Source: Siphonodentalium dalli
Lineage: Eukaryota; Mollusca; Scaphopoda; Gadilida; Siphonodentaliidae
NCBI GenBank assembly: GCA_032622095.1
Contig: CP136069.1
Coordinates: 10,622,036-10,686,035 of the forward strand
DNA: 64,000 nucleotides
Reading direction: 5' to 3'
Shown here: one piece after another, positions 30,076 through 41,210 of the stretch
Layout of the letters: the number at the start of each line of letters is the position of its first letter
Position numbering within the stretch: position 1 is the stretch's first letter
Notes under the pieces: generated by a model
The model's input: only the letters and a program-made list of their open reading frames with translations
Databases searched by the model: none
Told to the model about the DNA's origin: nothing
Program-made: the position numbers and the translations under genes

Positions 30076-30955
30076 TACTCCCGAAGTGTGCTCGATTTGA
30101 CTGACCCACCGGGGACACACTAAACGGTTAAGACTCCCGAAGTGTGCTCGATTTGACTGACCCACCGGGGACACACTAAACGGTTAAGACTCCCGAAGTG
30201 TGCTCGATTTGACTGACCCACCGGGGACACACTAAACGGTTAAGACTCCCGAAGTGTGCTCGATTTGACTGACCCACCGGGGACACACTAAACGGTTAAG
30301 ACTCCCGAAGTGTGCTCGATTTGACTGACCCACCGGGGACACACTAAACGGTTAAGACTCCCGAAGTGTGCTCGATTTGACTGACCCACCGGGGACACAC
30401 TAAACGGTTAAGACTCCCGAAGTGTGCTCGATTTGACTGACCCACCGGGGACACACTAAACGGTTAAGACTCCCGAAGTGTGCTCGATTTGACTGACCCA
30501 CCGGGGACACACTAAACGGTTAAGACTCCCGAAGTGTGCTCGATTTGACTGACCCACCGGGGACACACTAAACGGTTAAGACTCCCGAAGTGTGCTCGAT
30601 TTGACTGACCCACCGGGGACACACTAAACGGTTAAGACTCCCGAAGTGTGCTCGATTTGACTGACCCACCGGGGACACACTAAACGGTTAAGACTCCCGA
30701 AGTGTGCTCGATTTGACTGACCCACCGGGGACACACTAAACGGTTAAGACTCCCGAAGTGTGCTCGATTTGACTGACCCACCGGGGACACACTAAACGGT
30801 TAAGACTCCCGAAGTGTGCTCGATTTGACTGACCCACCGGGGACACACTAAACGGTTAAGACTCCCGAAGTGTGCTCGATTTGACTGACCCACCGGGGAC
30901 ACACTAAACGGTTAAGACTCCCGAAGTGTGCTCGATTTGACTGACCCACGGTTAA
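30076..30955 (+). repeat. 56-bp minisatellite, 16 units
   Basis: The unit begins ACTCCCGAAGTGTGCTCGAT, continues TTGACTGACCCACCGGGGAC and ends ACACTAAACGGTTAAG. Starts fall every 56 nt from 30076 to 30916. I found no difference between the fifteen full units; the last is cut after GACCCACGG. 56 is not a multiple of 3 and TAA recurs, so it is not coding. Confidence 0.95.
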
Positions 30956-31031
30956 GCTGCTGATGATGATCATGCATAGATAGTAGTACCTACTGTACAT
31001 GTACATACCCCTTGCATAGATACATGTACCT

Positions 31032-31215
31032 ACTCTCAGACCTGTGCCAAATAATTGTGTCAGCACGATTATTAATTTTGGAGAAAATTCCCAACGATCA
31101 CTATTATTTGGAATTGAGACATAGAGTGAAATTGCCATCACTATTATTAATTTCAGCCTAAATCCCCACACATCACTATTATTAGGCCATCACGATTATT
31201 AGGCACCTGAGAGTA
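31032..31215. mobile_element. Element L, ~184-bp TIR MITE
   Basis: Ends ACTCTCAGACCTGTGCCAAA and the inverse of ACTCTCAGGTGCCTAATAAT. The interior repeats TCACGATTATTA and CACTATTATTA. Possible TA target (TA|CTCTCAG..CTGAGAG|TA). Confidence 0.6.
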
Positions 31216-31344
31216 CATACCGGTATACATACGGTAGCCCATGCATAGATACCTACATACCCCATGCATAGATACCTACATACTAGTACATGTACCCCAT
31301 GCATACATGTAGATTACATGTAGATACATGTACCTACATGTACC

Positions 31345-32667
31345 TACCCCGCTGGACAAAACAAGTGTCCATTGGCACCGCGGTGTATTTGCCGTTCGGC
31401 CGCGATGTCAGAGTTTGTAACTGAAGTTTAGCACCGCGGCCGAACGGCAAGTGCACCGTGGCCCAACAGCAAGTACCCTGCGGCCGAAAGGCAACTACAC
31501 TGCGGCCGAACGGTATGTGCACCATGGTTAGATTTCTGGTTTGTATCGTCTTTTTTCAGTTTAATGAACGTACACCGCGGCAACTACACCATGGCCGAAC
31601 GGCAAGTACACCGCGGCCTAGTCCAAGTCTTCTTGTACTAAAACCAGCTAAGATATTGGTATGGCGATTTGCTGGTGTTTAGTCCAAGCCCGCCTGCATA
31701 GGCTTCTTATAACACGACTTACGCCCAGGATATGTGGCGGGAATTTGTGGTGTATTTTACTCGATTTACCTAAAAAATCAATACATGATGCTAAATACAT
31801 CGGAAAGAGTGACATCTTATGGTCATAATGGTGTATAATAATCTAACTTTCATGTTAAATTACGCATAGAATATTCCGGTTGATTATCACCGACATCGCA
31901 TTTTGTGACATCGCTGTATATTTTGTTTACGTTTCAACCGAAAGCCGGAGTCGTACGGAAGAACTCCGGCACATTCCGGAGTTTGTTCTGGCTATACAAA
32001 CAAAATGGCGGCCCCCATATTATTCTAATGCTCGTAGTGTTTACACTGTTTTAAACTGTGAGATGGTTGTAATTCCCGCAATTTATTTAATGTATTACAT
32101 TTATATCTTCAATATTTACGTAATCTATGAATTTATTTATTTATTGACACGTACAATTACAATTACAATGGAGAATTCATCGTGCGTGGTTGATCGAAAA
32201 TCTACGGAATATTTTCCTCGGAAAATGCCGAACGCAGTTCACGAGGTCAACTGAGTTCGCATACTTTTAAAATTATGTAAACATTGCGTTAAAAGTCTCT
32301 TTTCACATTAAAATACCGCGTTCAAATCACAACTGATGTGGGTTTCAGATCAAATAGCATGTCTTCTGCGGAAAATATCCATTTATTGTCGCAATTGTGA
32401 TATTTGATTTCATATAATTGTGGTTTTATTTGAGCGGGTCACTAACGCTTAAGTCGTGTTATAAGAAGCCTATGCAGGCGGGCTTGGACTAAACACCAGC
32501 AAATCGCCATACCAATATCTTAGCTGGTTTTAGTACGAAGAAGACTTGGACTAACCGCGGCCCAACTGTAGTTAGTCAGTGGAGCTGCGGTGTAGTTGCA
32601 TTTCAGCCGCGGTGGCAACGCTAACTGCACCGCGGTTAGGTGGACACTTGTTTTGTCAAGCAGGGTA
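31345..32667 (+). mobile_element. Family D copy 5, interrupted by element E
   Basis: TA at 31345-31346 and 32666-32667; TACCCCGCTGGACAAAACAA to TTTTGTCAAGCAGGGTA. Removing E and one 9-nt duplicate restores the normal order GTACACCGCGGCCCAACTG seen in copy 3. Confidence 0.85.
31619..32553. mobile_element. Element E, Mutator-like non-autonomous transposon (935 bp)
   Basis: Terminal inverted repeats of about 103 nt, differing by one inserted base in the outer part (CTTCTTGTACTA against CTTCTTCGTACTA); they start TAGTCCAAGTCTTC and carry a second TTAGTCCAAG about 60 nt in. The flanks are a 9-bp direct repeat, ACCGCGGCC (31610-31618 and 32554-32562), typical of Mutator-like elements. The ~730-nt interior is less AT-rich, contains AAAATGGCGGCCCCC (32002-32016), and matches nothing else in the window. 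Its one long frame (to 32254) has no ATG near its start and no transposase motif. Confidence 0.8.
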
Positions 32668-32790
32668 CATGTACATACCCCATACACAGATACCTACATT
32701 GTACCTACATGTAGTATCAACCCCATTACAATACATACATGTAGAATCAACCCCATTACAAGACATATACATGTACATGTATGTAGGCTT

Positions 32791-33348
32791 ATATGTACAT
32801 TTATTGGACTTAAAAAGTTAATATTGATAAACGGTCCTAATTCACCTCCAAAATAGTCAGTCAGACCTGTACATGTATATACAAAGTAACCGATTAAGAT
32901 CAAAATCCTGCGAACTACAACATATTTTGGTGCACAATCAAAGCGCAGTGTACTAGTAATTGAAAGTAAATTCTGTATGCAGAGACAAAGTAATGGTAGT
33001 ACTACTAGTACTAGGGTCGGGGGGGGGGGGGGGGGGGGGCATAATAATGTAATAATAGAGGTACCAAACCTTGATGTACATGTACATGCACAATGTACGA
33101 TAGGTAATATAAACTGTGGGAACAACTTGTGCCAAAGACAACTCGGGCCGGAGTACCTACCGGTATTAACTCAGGTCAAAGACAAATCGCACCAGACAAT
33201 GGCAGCCATATTTCCAATGAGACTGTCTCATGTGTGAAACAAAGTTACATGTAGTTTATTCTGATTAGACTGTAGTAATTAGGGCACTAATTTAATTTGG
33301 GGAGTAATTGTCGTGCATGATAAAATCCTAATATTCTAAATAAAGGGC
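32791..33348. other. Unassigned stretch with a G run
   Basis: 21 consecutive G at 33019-33039 give spurious Pro/Gly-rich frames. No other feature supported. Confidence 0.45.
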
Positions 33349-33758
33349 TTAACCCTTTACCCAACAAACCGGCCAAAACCGGCCAAATAAAGCTTCAACA
33401 GCCTAAAATATCTTCGGTCTGTCTCAATAGAACCATACAAATATGGATATCATTGGAACCGGCTCCTTGACCACATTGTGATAGTTACAGTTATGGAACT
33501 TACGCCCTGTGCCAATGCATTCTCTTATATATGCGAGTCGACCATAGGTCGCCTCGCATATATAAGAGAATGCATTGGCCTAAAAAAATTCTTTTTTTTA
33601 ACACTTTTTACCATTTTTTCTTACATTCTTTAACAATTTTATAATTTTTAATGTGTTAAGCCAATGCATTCTCTTATATATGCGAGGCGACCTATGGTCG
33701 ACTCGCATATATAAGAGAATGCATTGGCACAGGGCCCTTCTGTTGGGTAAAGGGTTAA
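33349..33758 (+). mobile_element. Family B copy 8
   Basis: TTAA at 33349-33352 and 33755-33758. Complete, with a small insertion (GAACTTAC) between the unique part and the left hairpin. Confidence 0.9.
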
Positions 33759-33784
33759 TAAGATCATGACATGATAATAATCAT

Positions 33785-34052
33785 TGAAATTTTATTAAAG
33801 GCAAGGATGGATGGCCTTCGCAGTGGGTATGATGTTAAAATAGTCACACCTGTTAATACTGCCATAAACAGAAAGAATATTAAAATATAGAAATATTTTG
33901 TTCTTATACAAATGTAAATAGTATGTTAATGTCAAGTTCATACGCTTTGTTATGTAAACAGAACCCAGGTTCTGTAACGTTTTTTACTTTTGTTTACATA
34001 ACAAAGCGTCCTAGCTTGACGATATTTATGATTGGTATAAGAACAAAATTTG
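33785..34052. repeat. Family G-related segment with an inverted-repeat element
   Basis: GCAAGGATGGATGGCC.., TAGTCACACCTGTTAA and GCCATAAACAGAAA also occur at 39025-39085. From 33899 the sequence TGTTCTTATACAAAT pairs with ATTGGTATAAGAAC ending near 34048. An 18-nt perfect stem, CGCTTTGTTATGTAAACA, lies at 33943-33960 with its inverse at 33991-34008. Confidence 0.6.
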
Positions 34053-34549
34053 TTATAAATACAAATAAAATAACTCACAAAAAAGAAAGAAAAAAGAATT
34101 ATTGTGTGGTCATCCACTTGAGACAAGTTTATGCTGTAAAAACATGTACATTGTACATGTAAGACACGTAAGGGGATATACCACAAGTCTCTCCGAAATC
34201 ACTGTTGGGGCGAGTTGTCTTCAAGTATTTCCCTGACCTGATGTCTCACGAAGCACTGAAATTTAATCTATACTATCAATCTACTAGTATGTGTCTGTGT
34301 ATTGCATTGTGGTCAGACATGTTCCATCATACAATTAATATATGCCAAAGGAGGCCAATCAAAATCTTCTGAAAAAAGTAAAAACAAATGAAAATGTCAA
34401 GGACACTGTTGCTCAACTTGGAAAGGGAATAATTTCATATGTTACAGTCAATGGAGCGATTAGGAATGCGAAAAGTTTAAAGTTCTAAGCAATACTAGAT
34501 TATGAACATGAAGAGATATACAATGTACATGTACTAGTATATAAATTAA
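34053..34549. other. Unassigned stretch
   Basis: No gene or repeat supported. Confidence 0.4.
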
Positions 34550-36135
34550 ATCCAAGATGGTTGCTGACGACTATGTTTTCCAATGAAATTCAAAAACATT
34601 TGATAGCTTATATTACATCTACCGGTACATGTAGTAGATCAATATCAAGATTAATATGAAGTTTGGTGATGATCGGACAAGGGAAGTCAGCCCTCTTAAT
34701 TCAAATTGTTTGGCTTCGGCAATCCTCTACGGTAAACCTTTGCCATGGCCCAGTTTGCTTCAGCAAATGGCTTCGGCATTGCTGATTTCCGTAGCCAATT
34801 ATGGGGACTGGAAGTGGACTGTAGGGTGTGCCAAAGGATCTACATGTACATGTAGTTACGCAAGGAGTAAAATCCAAGATGGCAGCCAGCGAACATGTTT
34901 GATGGCCGAATGACCCCAAAATGATTTGTTGAATTTCATTCGCATCTACATTTCAATGATCCAACCAAAGGAACGACGGTCGACCTGTAGCCCGTACCAA
35001 AAGATTTAGTCATGCAAAGAGTAAAATCCAAGATGGCTGATGGCAGCCATGTTTTATGGCTGAATGACCCCAAAATAAACAGTTCCCATCTACATGTCAA
35101 TATTAACAATTCTGACAAATTTCATGATGATGCGACCAAAGGTACATGTACGACCTGTAGCCAGTGCAAAAGTATTTAGTTATGAAAAGAGTAAAATCCA
35201 AGATGGCTGCTGGTAGCCATGTTTTTTTGGCCGATTGACCCCAAAATGACTCGTTCCCATCTACTAGTATACTAGTACATGTATGTCAATATTGACATAA
35301 CTGACAAATTTCATGATGATCAGACAAACAGCACTGCCTGTAGCCCATGCTAATGGATTGAATTTTGAAATCCAAGATGGCCGCAGGCAGCCATGTTTTT
35401 TGGCCGATTTTAATACATGTCAGTGTTAACATCCATGATCTGACAAAAGATACAACCTGTAGCTTGTGTCAAAGGATTGAGTCATACGAAGAGTAAAATC
35501 CAAAATGGCTACCAGCGGCCATGTTTTATGGCCGATTGACCCCAAAATGACTCGTTCCCATCTACATGCCAATATTAACTTCCGTGACAAATTTCATGAT
35601 GATCAGATGAACACTCCGGCCTGTAGTCTGTGCTAATGGATTGAATTTTGAAATTCAAGATGGCCACTGGTGGCCAAGTTTTTATGCCGAATGACCCCAA
35701 AATGATTCGTTCCCATCTACATGTTAATGACAATGGCCATGACAAATTTCCTAATGATCCGACCAAAGGTACATGTACATGTATGACCTGTAGCCTGCGC
35801 CAAAGAGTAAAATCCAAGATGGCTGCTGGCAGCCATATTTTTTTAAAGAATGACCCCATAATGACCCGTTCCCATCTACATGCACATGTACATGTCAATG
35901 TCAACAGCCATGACAAATTTCATAACGATCCGACCAAAGTACATGTATGACCTGCAGCCCGTGCCAAAGGATTTAGTCATGCAAAGAGTAAAATCCAAGA
36001 TAGCTGCTGGCGGCCATGTTTTTTTGCTGAATGACCCCAAAATGACTCGTTCCCATCTACTGTACATGTCAATATTAACATCCATGACAAATTTCATGAT
36101 GATCAGACAAACACTATGGCCTGTAGCCCGTGTTA
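34550..36135 (+). repeat. Degenerate tandem array (130-180 bp units) carrying AAGATGGC
   Basis: About nine units with the shared order GTAAAATCCAAGATGGC, a GCAGCCATGTTTT block, GACCCCAAAATGA, CGTTCCCATCTACATG, TCAATATTAACA, GACAAATTTCATGATGATC and a GACCTGTAGCC block. AAGATGGC is intact at 34875, 35030, 35210, 35374, 35657 and 35815 and altered by one base in three further units. Open frames across it are unit-length artefacts. Confidence 0.85.
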
Positions 36136-36302
36136 ATGGGTTAAAATAATACAATGCTAAATCACTGGAATGCAAAGATCAAGGACAACTGCTAACTTCC
36201 TGTTCTAATTCCTATTAATAAATATGGAGTTTTCTCCCTTCATTTTTTTCCTTTGCACTGCAGTTCCACACTTTCAATAAAATGAACTAATGTCAAGATT
36301 TA

Positions 36303-36609
36303 CCTACCTGGACAAAACAAGTGTCCATTGGCACTGCGGTGTATTTAAAGTTCGGCTGCGGTGTCAGAGTTTGTAACTGCAGTTGAGCACTGCGGGCCGA
36401 ACGGCAAGTACACCATGCCGTGACCATGGCCGAAAGGCAACTACAACGCGGCTGAATGGCATGTACTAGTACACTGTGGTTAGATTTCTGGTTTGTAACG
36501 TCTTTTTTCAGTTTAATAAACGTACACCGTCGTGGCAACTACACCATGGCCGAATGGCAAATACACCGCGGCCCACCTGTCCTGGACACTTGTTTTGTCC
36601 AGCAGGGTA
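36303..36609 (+). mobile_element. Family D copy 6 (internal and end deletions)
   Basis: ACCTGGACAAAACAAGTGTC to TTGTTTTGTCCAGCAGGGTA. The left end lacks CCTGCT, and the right third is deleted (GCCCACCTGTCCTGGACAC). Confidence 0.75.
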
Positions 36610-36704
36610 CCACAGACAGAAATGCAATATGCCGTAGTGTCACATGCGAAATCACTGGCAAGCAAAGATCAAGGACAACTGCTAACTTCCTGTTCTAATT
36701 CCTG

Positions 36705-37008
36705 TTAAACCTTTACCCAACAAAACGGCCAAAAACGCCCAAATAAAGCTTCAACAGCCTAAAATATCTTCGGTCTGTCTCAATAACACCATACAAATAT
36801 GGATATCATTGGAACCTGTTCATTGACCACATTGTGATGGTTACAGTTATACCCTGTGCCAATGCAATCTCTTATATACTAGTATGCGAGTCGACCATAG
36901 GTCGCCTCGCATATATAAGAGAATGCATTGGCTTAACACATTAATGGTCGATCCGCATATATAAGAGAATGCATTGGCACAGGGCCGTTCTGTTGGGTAA
37001 AGGGTTAA
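36705..37008 (+). mobile_element. Family B copy 9 (spacer deleted)
   Basis: TTAA at 36705-36708 and 37005-37008. The left part and left hairpin are present; the right hairpin is reduced. The unoccupied target TATTAATAAATA is preserved in the first tandem copy near 36214. Confidence 0.85.
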
Positions 37009-37277
37009 TAAATAGGGATTTTCTTCCTTTGTTCTTTGCACTGCAGTGGGTGGTTCCACACTTTCAGCAAAATGAACTAATGTCAAGATTTACCTCAGAC
37101 AGAAATGCAACATGCCATGGTGTCGTTTTGTCCAGCAGGGTATGGCACTGATCCATGAAGATTTAAACTTAGACTCAAGACGGACACATTTTTTAGGCAG
37201 TGCCTAGTAGATTTTGAGATGTACTAGTTTACAAGAGAGATACATGTATGACAGAAATTCCATCAATTGGATTAACA

Positions 37278-37385
37278 TACAGTAATGCAAAAGGTAATTG
37301 ACCACTTAACCACAGCAGAATTATGGTTAACTTTTCAGGAATTAGTCGGAAATATGGCTTGCTGCCATTCATCGGAAAGCTACTA
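37278..37385 (+). mobile_element. Family A copy 19, single arm
   Basis: TACAGTAATGCAAAAGGTAA..CATTCATCGGAAAGCT. 37146-37277 and 37386-37616 hold no recognised feature. Confidence 0.7.
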
Positions 37386-37616
37386 GTATAACAACACCAT
37401 TTAGGCATTTATACATGTACGTGTGGCTTCACCAGAGCGTGAAAATCAATTTAAAATATCAGTCATAGTTCACCAATGATCAGTCTTCAATCAGAGAGAA
37501 CATCAAAAGTTACCGATGGTACATTTTGTGAATGTTAGTGTGTGGGTATTTACGGTACGTGAAATGTGGAAATCCCTGTCATTGGGATAACCCCTGCAAA
37601 TGCACGAATATACATG

Positions 37617-37810
37617 TACAGTAATGCCCTAATTAATCGACTCCATAACCACAGCAGAATTATGGGTAACTTTTCAGGATTTAGTCGGAAATATGGCTTG
37701 TTGAGAGCTTTCCGATGAATGGCAACAAGCCATATTTCCGACTAAATCCTGAAAAGTTACCCATAATTCTGCTGTGGTTAAGGAGTCAATTAATTAGAGC
37801 ATTACTATAC
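37617..37810. mobile_element. Family A copy 20
   Basis: TACAGTAATGCCCTAATTAA..GGCTTGTTGAGAGCTTTCCG..TTAGAGCATTACTATA; both arms, centre partly lost. Confidence 0.8.
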
Positions 37811-38999
37811 CACTATAATCAAAAGTAATTGACTTGAAAAATGGGTGATACCCGGGTAATGACAATGGTATTACCAGTAATATGCAGTATCCACAGCATT
37901 ATCGAAATGGTCACTGCAGTGGAGTAAAGCAGGGTTTCCGCCGGGTTTTGGGGAACGGGTCCTGTATCTGCCGAGGGGAAAATGCAGTCAATGTTTTCAA
38001 TGTCGTGGAAACAGTAGTGGACCTACTTTTGTTGTATCGGCCAATAGAAGAATCAGAGAGTAGATTTGCTGATCGTTTTGCATCCATTTTCTACCCAAGT
38101 TACTATGCTATCAACCGCAATAAATTTAAAACCTAGAACATTTATTAGATCAAGATTAATTGCCAGGTTATATATCACCGGTTGTGAAGGCCTTGCGTTG
38201 TTCCCAGTACCGGTATATGAAAACGTGTCCGTTGAACTTGAAGTTAAACGACTCACCATTCAAGACTCGGCAGATAGTTAGGATGCATAACGTGCCGGAA
38301 TATAACACTCAGCAGATAAGACGATTAGCAGGTTGGAAGCAATGAAGGAATAGTATAAAGGCGCAATGTGTTAGTTCTAAATATCAAGCTAAATTATAAT
38401 AAACATACCGGTAGATAAGATGCTTTGAAAAAATTGGAGTGATATATATATTTTAGAACATGAAGACAGAATCAGTGGGTATGATTAATTATCGGCGGTC
38501 ATTTTTCGTAACCTAACCGCAGCAACATAACCAGCTGATTCCAAAGCATGTGTTCTAGCGATGTTGGGTTTGATCACTTCCTCAGTTCATCTAAACGTGC
38601 AGAGCCCGGTGTGCTCGTTCAGAATCCGGATAATTTCAGTAAAAACTAAATAAAGTGTACTCTATATTCTAAATGGAACACATCGACCCTGCATGTTGAA
38701 TGTTAGCTCCGCCCTACAGACATCCAACTTTTAGTGTTAGATCAGTCCGAGTGTGTATTCTCGCTAGAAATCAAATAAAGCTGTCAACTATTTAAATTTC
38801 TTAGTACTGTCCCAACAAAATTGAGAAGTACACATCTTTATACCTTTATACCATACATATGGAAAGTCCTGTGGTATGACAGAAGGGGAAAAATTGGCTG
38901 GGGGAATGGGACCCCCTGCCCTACTAGCGGAAAGCCTGAGTATTAACGGTACCATTCAGTTATTATACTGTGGTCTATTAGCTTGCTTCACACCAAAAG
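37811..38999. other. Unassigned low-repeat stretch
   Basis: One of the longest parts without MITEs. AATAAAG occurs near 38650 and 38776, but no exon with splice signals could be supported. CAGGGTTTCCGCCGGG near 37930 has inverse-like matches near 38920 and 40590 (TTGGCAGAAACCCTGGG), possibly another eroded element. Confidence 0.35.
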
Positions 39000-39165
39000 T
39001 TGAAGAAAGTTATAGTTCCAAGCGTGGGCAGTGGTATTGCTGTTAAAATAGTCACATCCATTAAAACCGCCATAAACAGAAATAACATTATATTATAGAC
39101 AAACATTGTTCTTATACCAATCATAAATATCGGATAAACACCAAGGTGACCCCCACTAATTGAAC
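39000..39165 (+). repeat. Family G-related fragment
   Basis: TAAAATAGTCACATCC, CGCCATAAACAGAAATAA and TTGTTCTTATACCAATCATA parallel 33825-33905 and family G ends. Confidence 0.5.
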
Positions 39166-40591
39166 TTCGGTTTATACATGTACATAAATACCACCAAGTT
39201 GTTTACAACATACTGGTATAGCAGAGTTTCCGTCAGTATGGCTCAGTGTCCGTAGAACGGCCTCATTCCCCTCGCAGATGATCTGTTTGATTCATACAAG
39301 TACCAAAAGTCAGTAGCAATATATAATTAAAAAAATCCGACTGCAACAGGAGTTCGGAGGTTAAACATAATAATGTTTAAATACTGAAAAAGCGGGTCAA
39401 TTGAGCACAGTGTGTTACCGGAACAGCATAACCCTTTGAAATGAAAGCGCCAAAACTACAACGTAATGTTTGGTGTGCATTGAAATAGCAATCGACGTTA
39501 TATACAGCGTAATAAATTTAACGGTAACATCAAAGAATGCCGGACTGCTGAGTACGGATATTTTTGTGCTTGGGATTTCCATCGTTGAAATTACTCATGC
39601 TCGGAGATCCCGTGCTATCGTACATGTACGTCCCGTGCTATCAACATACCGGTACGCCAACAGGCGGTTCTCATACCAAAGGAGGTATCTACCAGCTACC
39701 GGTAGGTAAAGGTAAAAGGCTGAGTCGGGACATTTTTATGCACTGGCTTTCCGTGGATGAAACTACTCATGCTCCGAGATCCCGTGCAAACGAACTATTA
39801 CAATACGGAACCTGTCCCAAATCAGTCTTAATAGCGGGAATTCATAGTGACAACACCATTCATTTGAGCCATATTACATGCATGGAGTATAAACGCAAAA
39901 AACATACCCCCCAAAATTTGGAGATAAATTAAGTCAAAGTACGGTCAATAATAGTTTCGTTGTACAGCCTGGGTCCCCAAGCACAAACAACGACGCACAT
40001 GTCCACATTTCCCTGGCACCAAAACTCAATTATATTTTATAACACGTTGTTCTATAGCAGCGGTCGTCAGTTGTTGTCAGACTAATACAGACGATTGAAC
40101 AAGCTACGTGTTCAGAATTTGAAAGATTTCGCTACCATTCGTATTTCGCCAGTACTTGAAATTCTGGGAAATACATGTACTTAATTCAAATATCCTTGCT
40201 AGGTATTATTGGTCAATACATACCGGTAGATGCTTTTTAATGTTATTTTTCATTATACCTGTCGGAATCTTATTGTAAGTTATAAATTTGTAAACACTGT
40301 CACTCATACCGTAGCTTGTTCATTTATATAGTCTTCAATCAGACGGCAGTCTTACATGTACGTGCGTAATTACATGATTAATTATCTGGATACCATCAAC
40401 AGAATTAATCCACCCACTGAAATGATCGACTTGGGTAATATACATGGTTTTGTGGGACACTCAGGTGCAAGGAAATGACTGCTTTTCAGTGTCAAATAAC
40501 AAAATTTTCAGCCGACAGAACGAACCATGGTCGTCCCGTCGCATTATGTGTTTCCCCAATACGGACTCATTAATTTCCCCTTGGCAGAAAC
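39166..40591. other. Unassigned stretch with a ~60-bp duplication
   Basis: The segment TTGGGATTTCCATCGTTGAA..ACTCATGCTCGGAGATCCCG (about 39565-39620) recurs diverged at 39734-39790, 169 nt away. A 122-codon plus-strand frame spans both copies but has no recognisable domain. No other feature supported. Confidence 0.4.
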
Positions 40592-40885
40592 CCTGGGTAT
40601 AGCTATCGCTAATCTTTGATGAACATCTTTCTAGGCTCTCAAGATTTTGGTGTTGAATTGTTCACCTTGAATCACTCTCCTAAACAATCGCCACATGCTG
40701 TGTTGAGTGTTTTGCTTATCACTCACTATTTACATGCTGTATATGAACAAACGCTCAGCTCACACAAACTGTTTTGTGGATAAAAACACATTCATACAAT
40801 CATTATTCTATACTATTTAGTATTAGCATATTCTTGGGGAAATTTTCATAATTTTGATGGCCATCCGTGCCTTAAAGTTCCACAG
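40592..40885 (-). repeat. Family G copy 2
   Basis: Reverse complement of about 5540-5830: GAATCACTCTCCTAAACAA, TTGAGTGTTTTGCTTATCAC, TTTTGTGGATAAAAACACA, GGCCATCCGTGCCTT. Confidence 0.6.
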
Positions 40886-41210
40886 ATATAAACAAGAGAA
40901 TCACTGCATTTTATTTTCATGCCAGCGAACCATGTGGAGGTTACCATGGTATTATACTGCAGCATTACCGGGGTGACACCACCTTAGAGGTGGTCAATTA
41001 CTTTAAGTACAGCTTATTCAAAAAATAAAATAACATTGTTTTTGTGGATTTTGAATGCCAGGTTTTGCTGAACCTGTGAGAAATCGGATGTTATCCATAT
41101 ATCTGTGGAATTGCCGTGGCTATCCGGGAGTCCCATGTACAAACCGTGAAACTTAACAGCATGGTTTGTGTGATGGAGTAAGTGATCACTAGTAGTAGTG
41201 TAGAAATTTA
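40886..41210. other. Unassigned spacer
   Basis: No supported feature. Confidence 0.4.

Larger units (their letters stand above)
30968..32790 (+). repeat. Degenerate CATGCATAGATACCTACATACCCC array, split by three insertions
   Basis: Units of CATAGATACCTACATACC type near 30973, 31014, 31243, 31266 and 31296 continue on the far side at about 32678-32765 (CAGATACCTACATTG). Between them lie element L (31032-31215) and family D (31345-32667), which holds element E. Confidence 0.65.
36160..37145 (+). repeat. ~490-bp tandem duplication with different MITEs in each copy
   Basis: AAATCACTGG..AAGCAAAGATC.., CTAACTTCCTGTTCTAATTC, TTTGCACTGCAGT, CACACTTTCA and AACTAATGTCAAGATTTACC occur at 36160-36305 and again at 36648-37095. 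Copy 1 ends in family D (36303-36609); copy 2 contains family B (36705-37008) and a short D right end (37125-37141). Confidence 0.8.

Noticed and set aside
30076-30955. CRISPR or a repeat-containing coding exon
   Set aside because: Direct head-to-tail units without spacers; 56 nt is not divisible by 3 and stops recur in each unit.
31880-32254. 124-codon frame inside element E as a transposase or captured protein
   Set aside because: Its start is not an ATG, it is rich in Ile/Tyr from AT-rich sequence, and it shows no catalytic or domain motif.
32694-33125. Pro-rich 143-codon minus-strand frame
   Set aside because: Its proline run is the 21-G homopolymer at 33019-33039.
39564-39932. 122-codon plus-strand frame as a gene
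   Set aside because: It spans an internal 169-nt-spaced duplication, has no recognisable domain, no splice context and no support beyond length.
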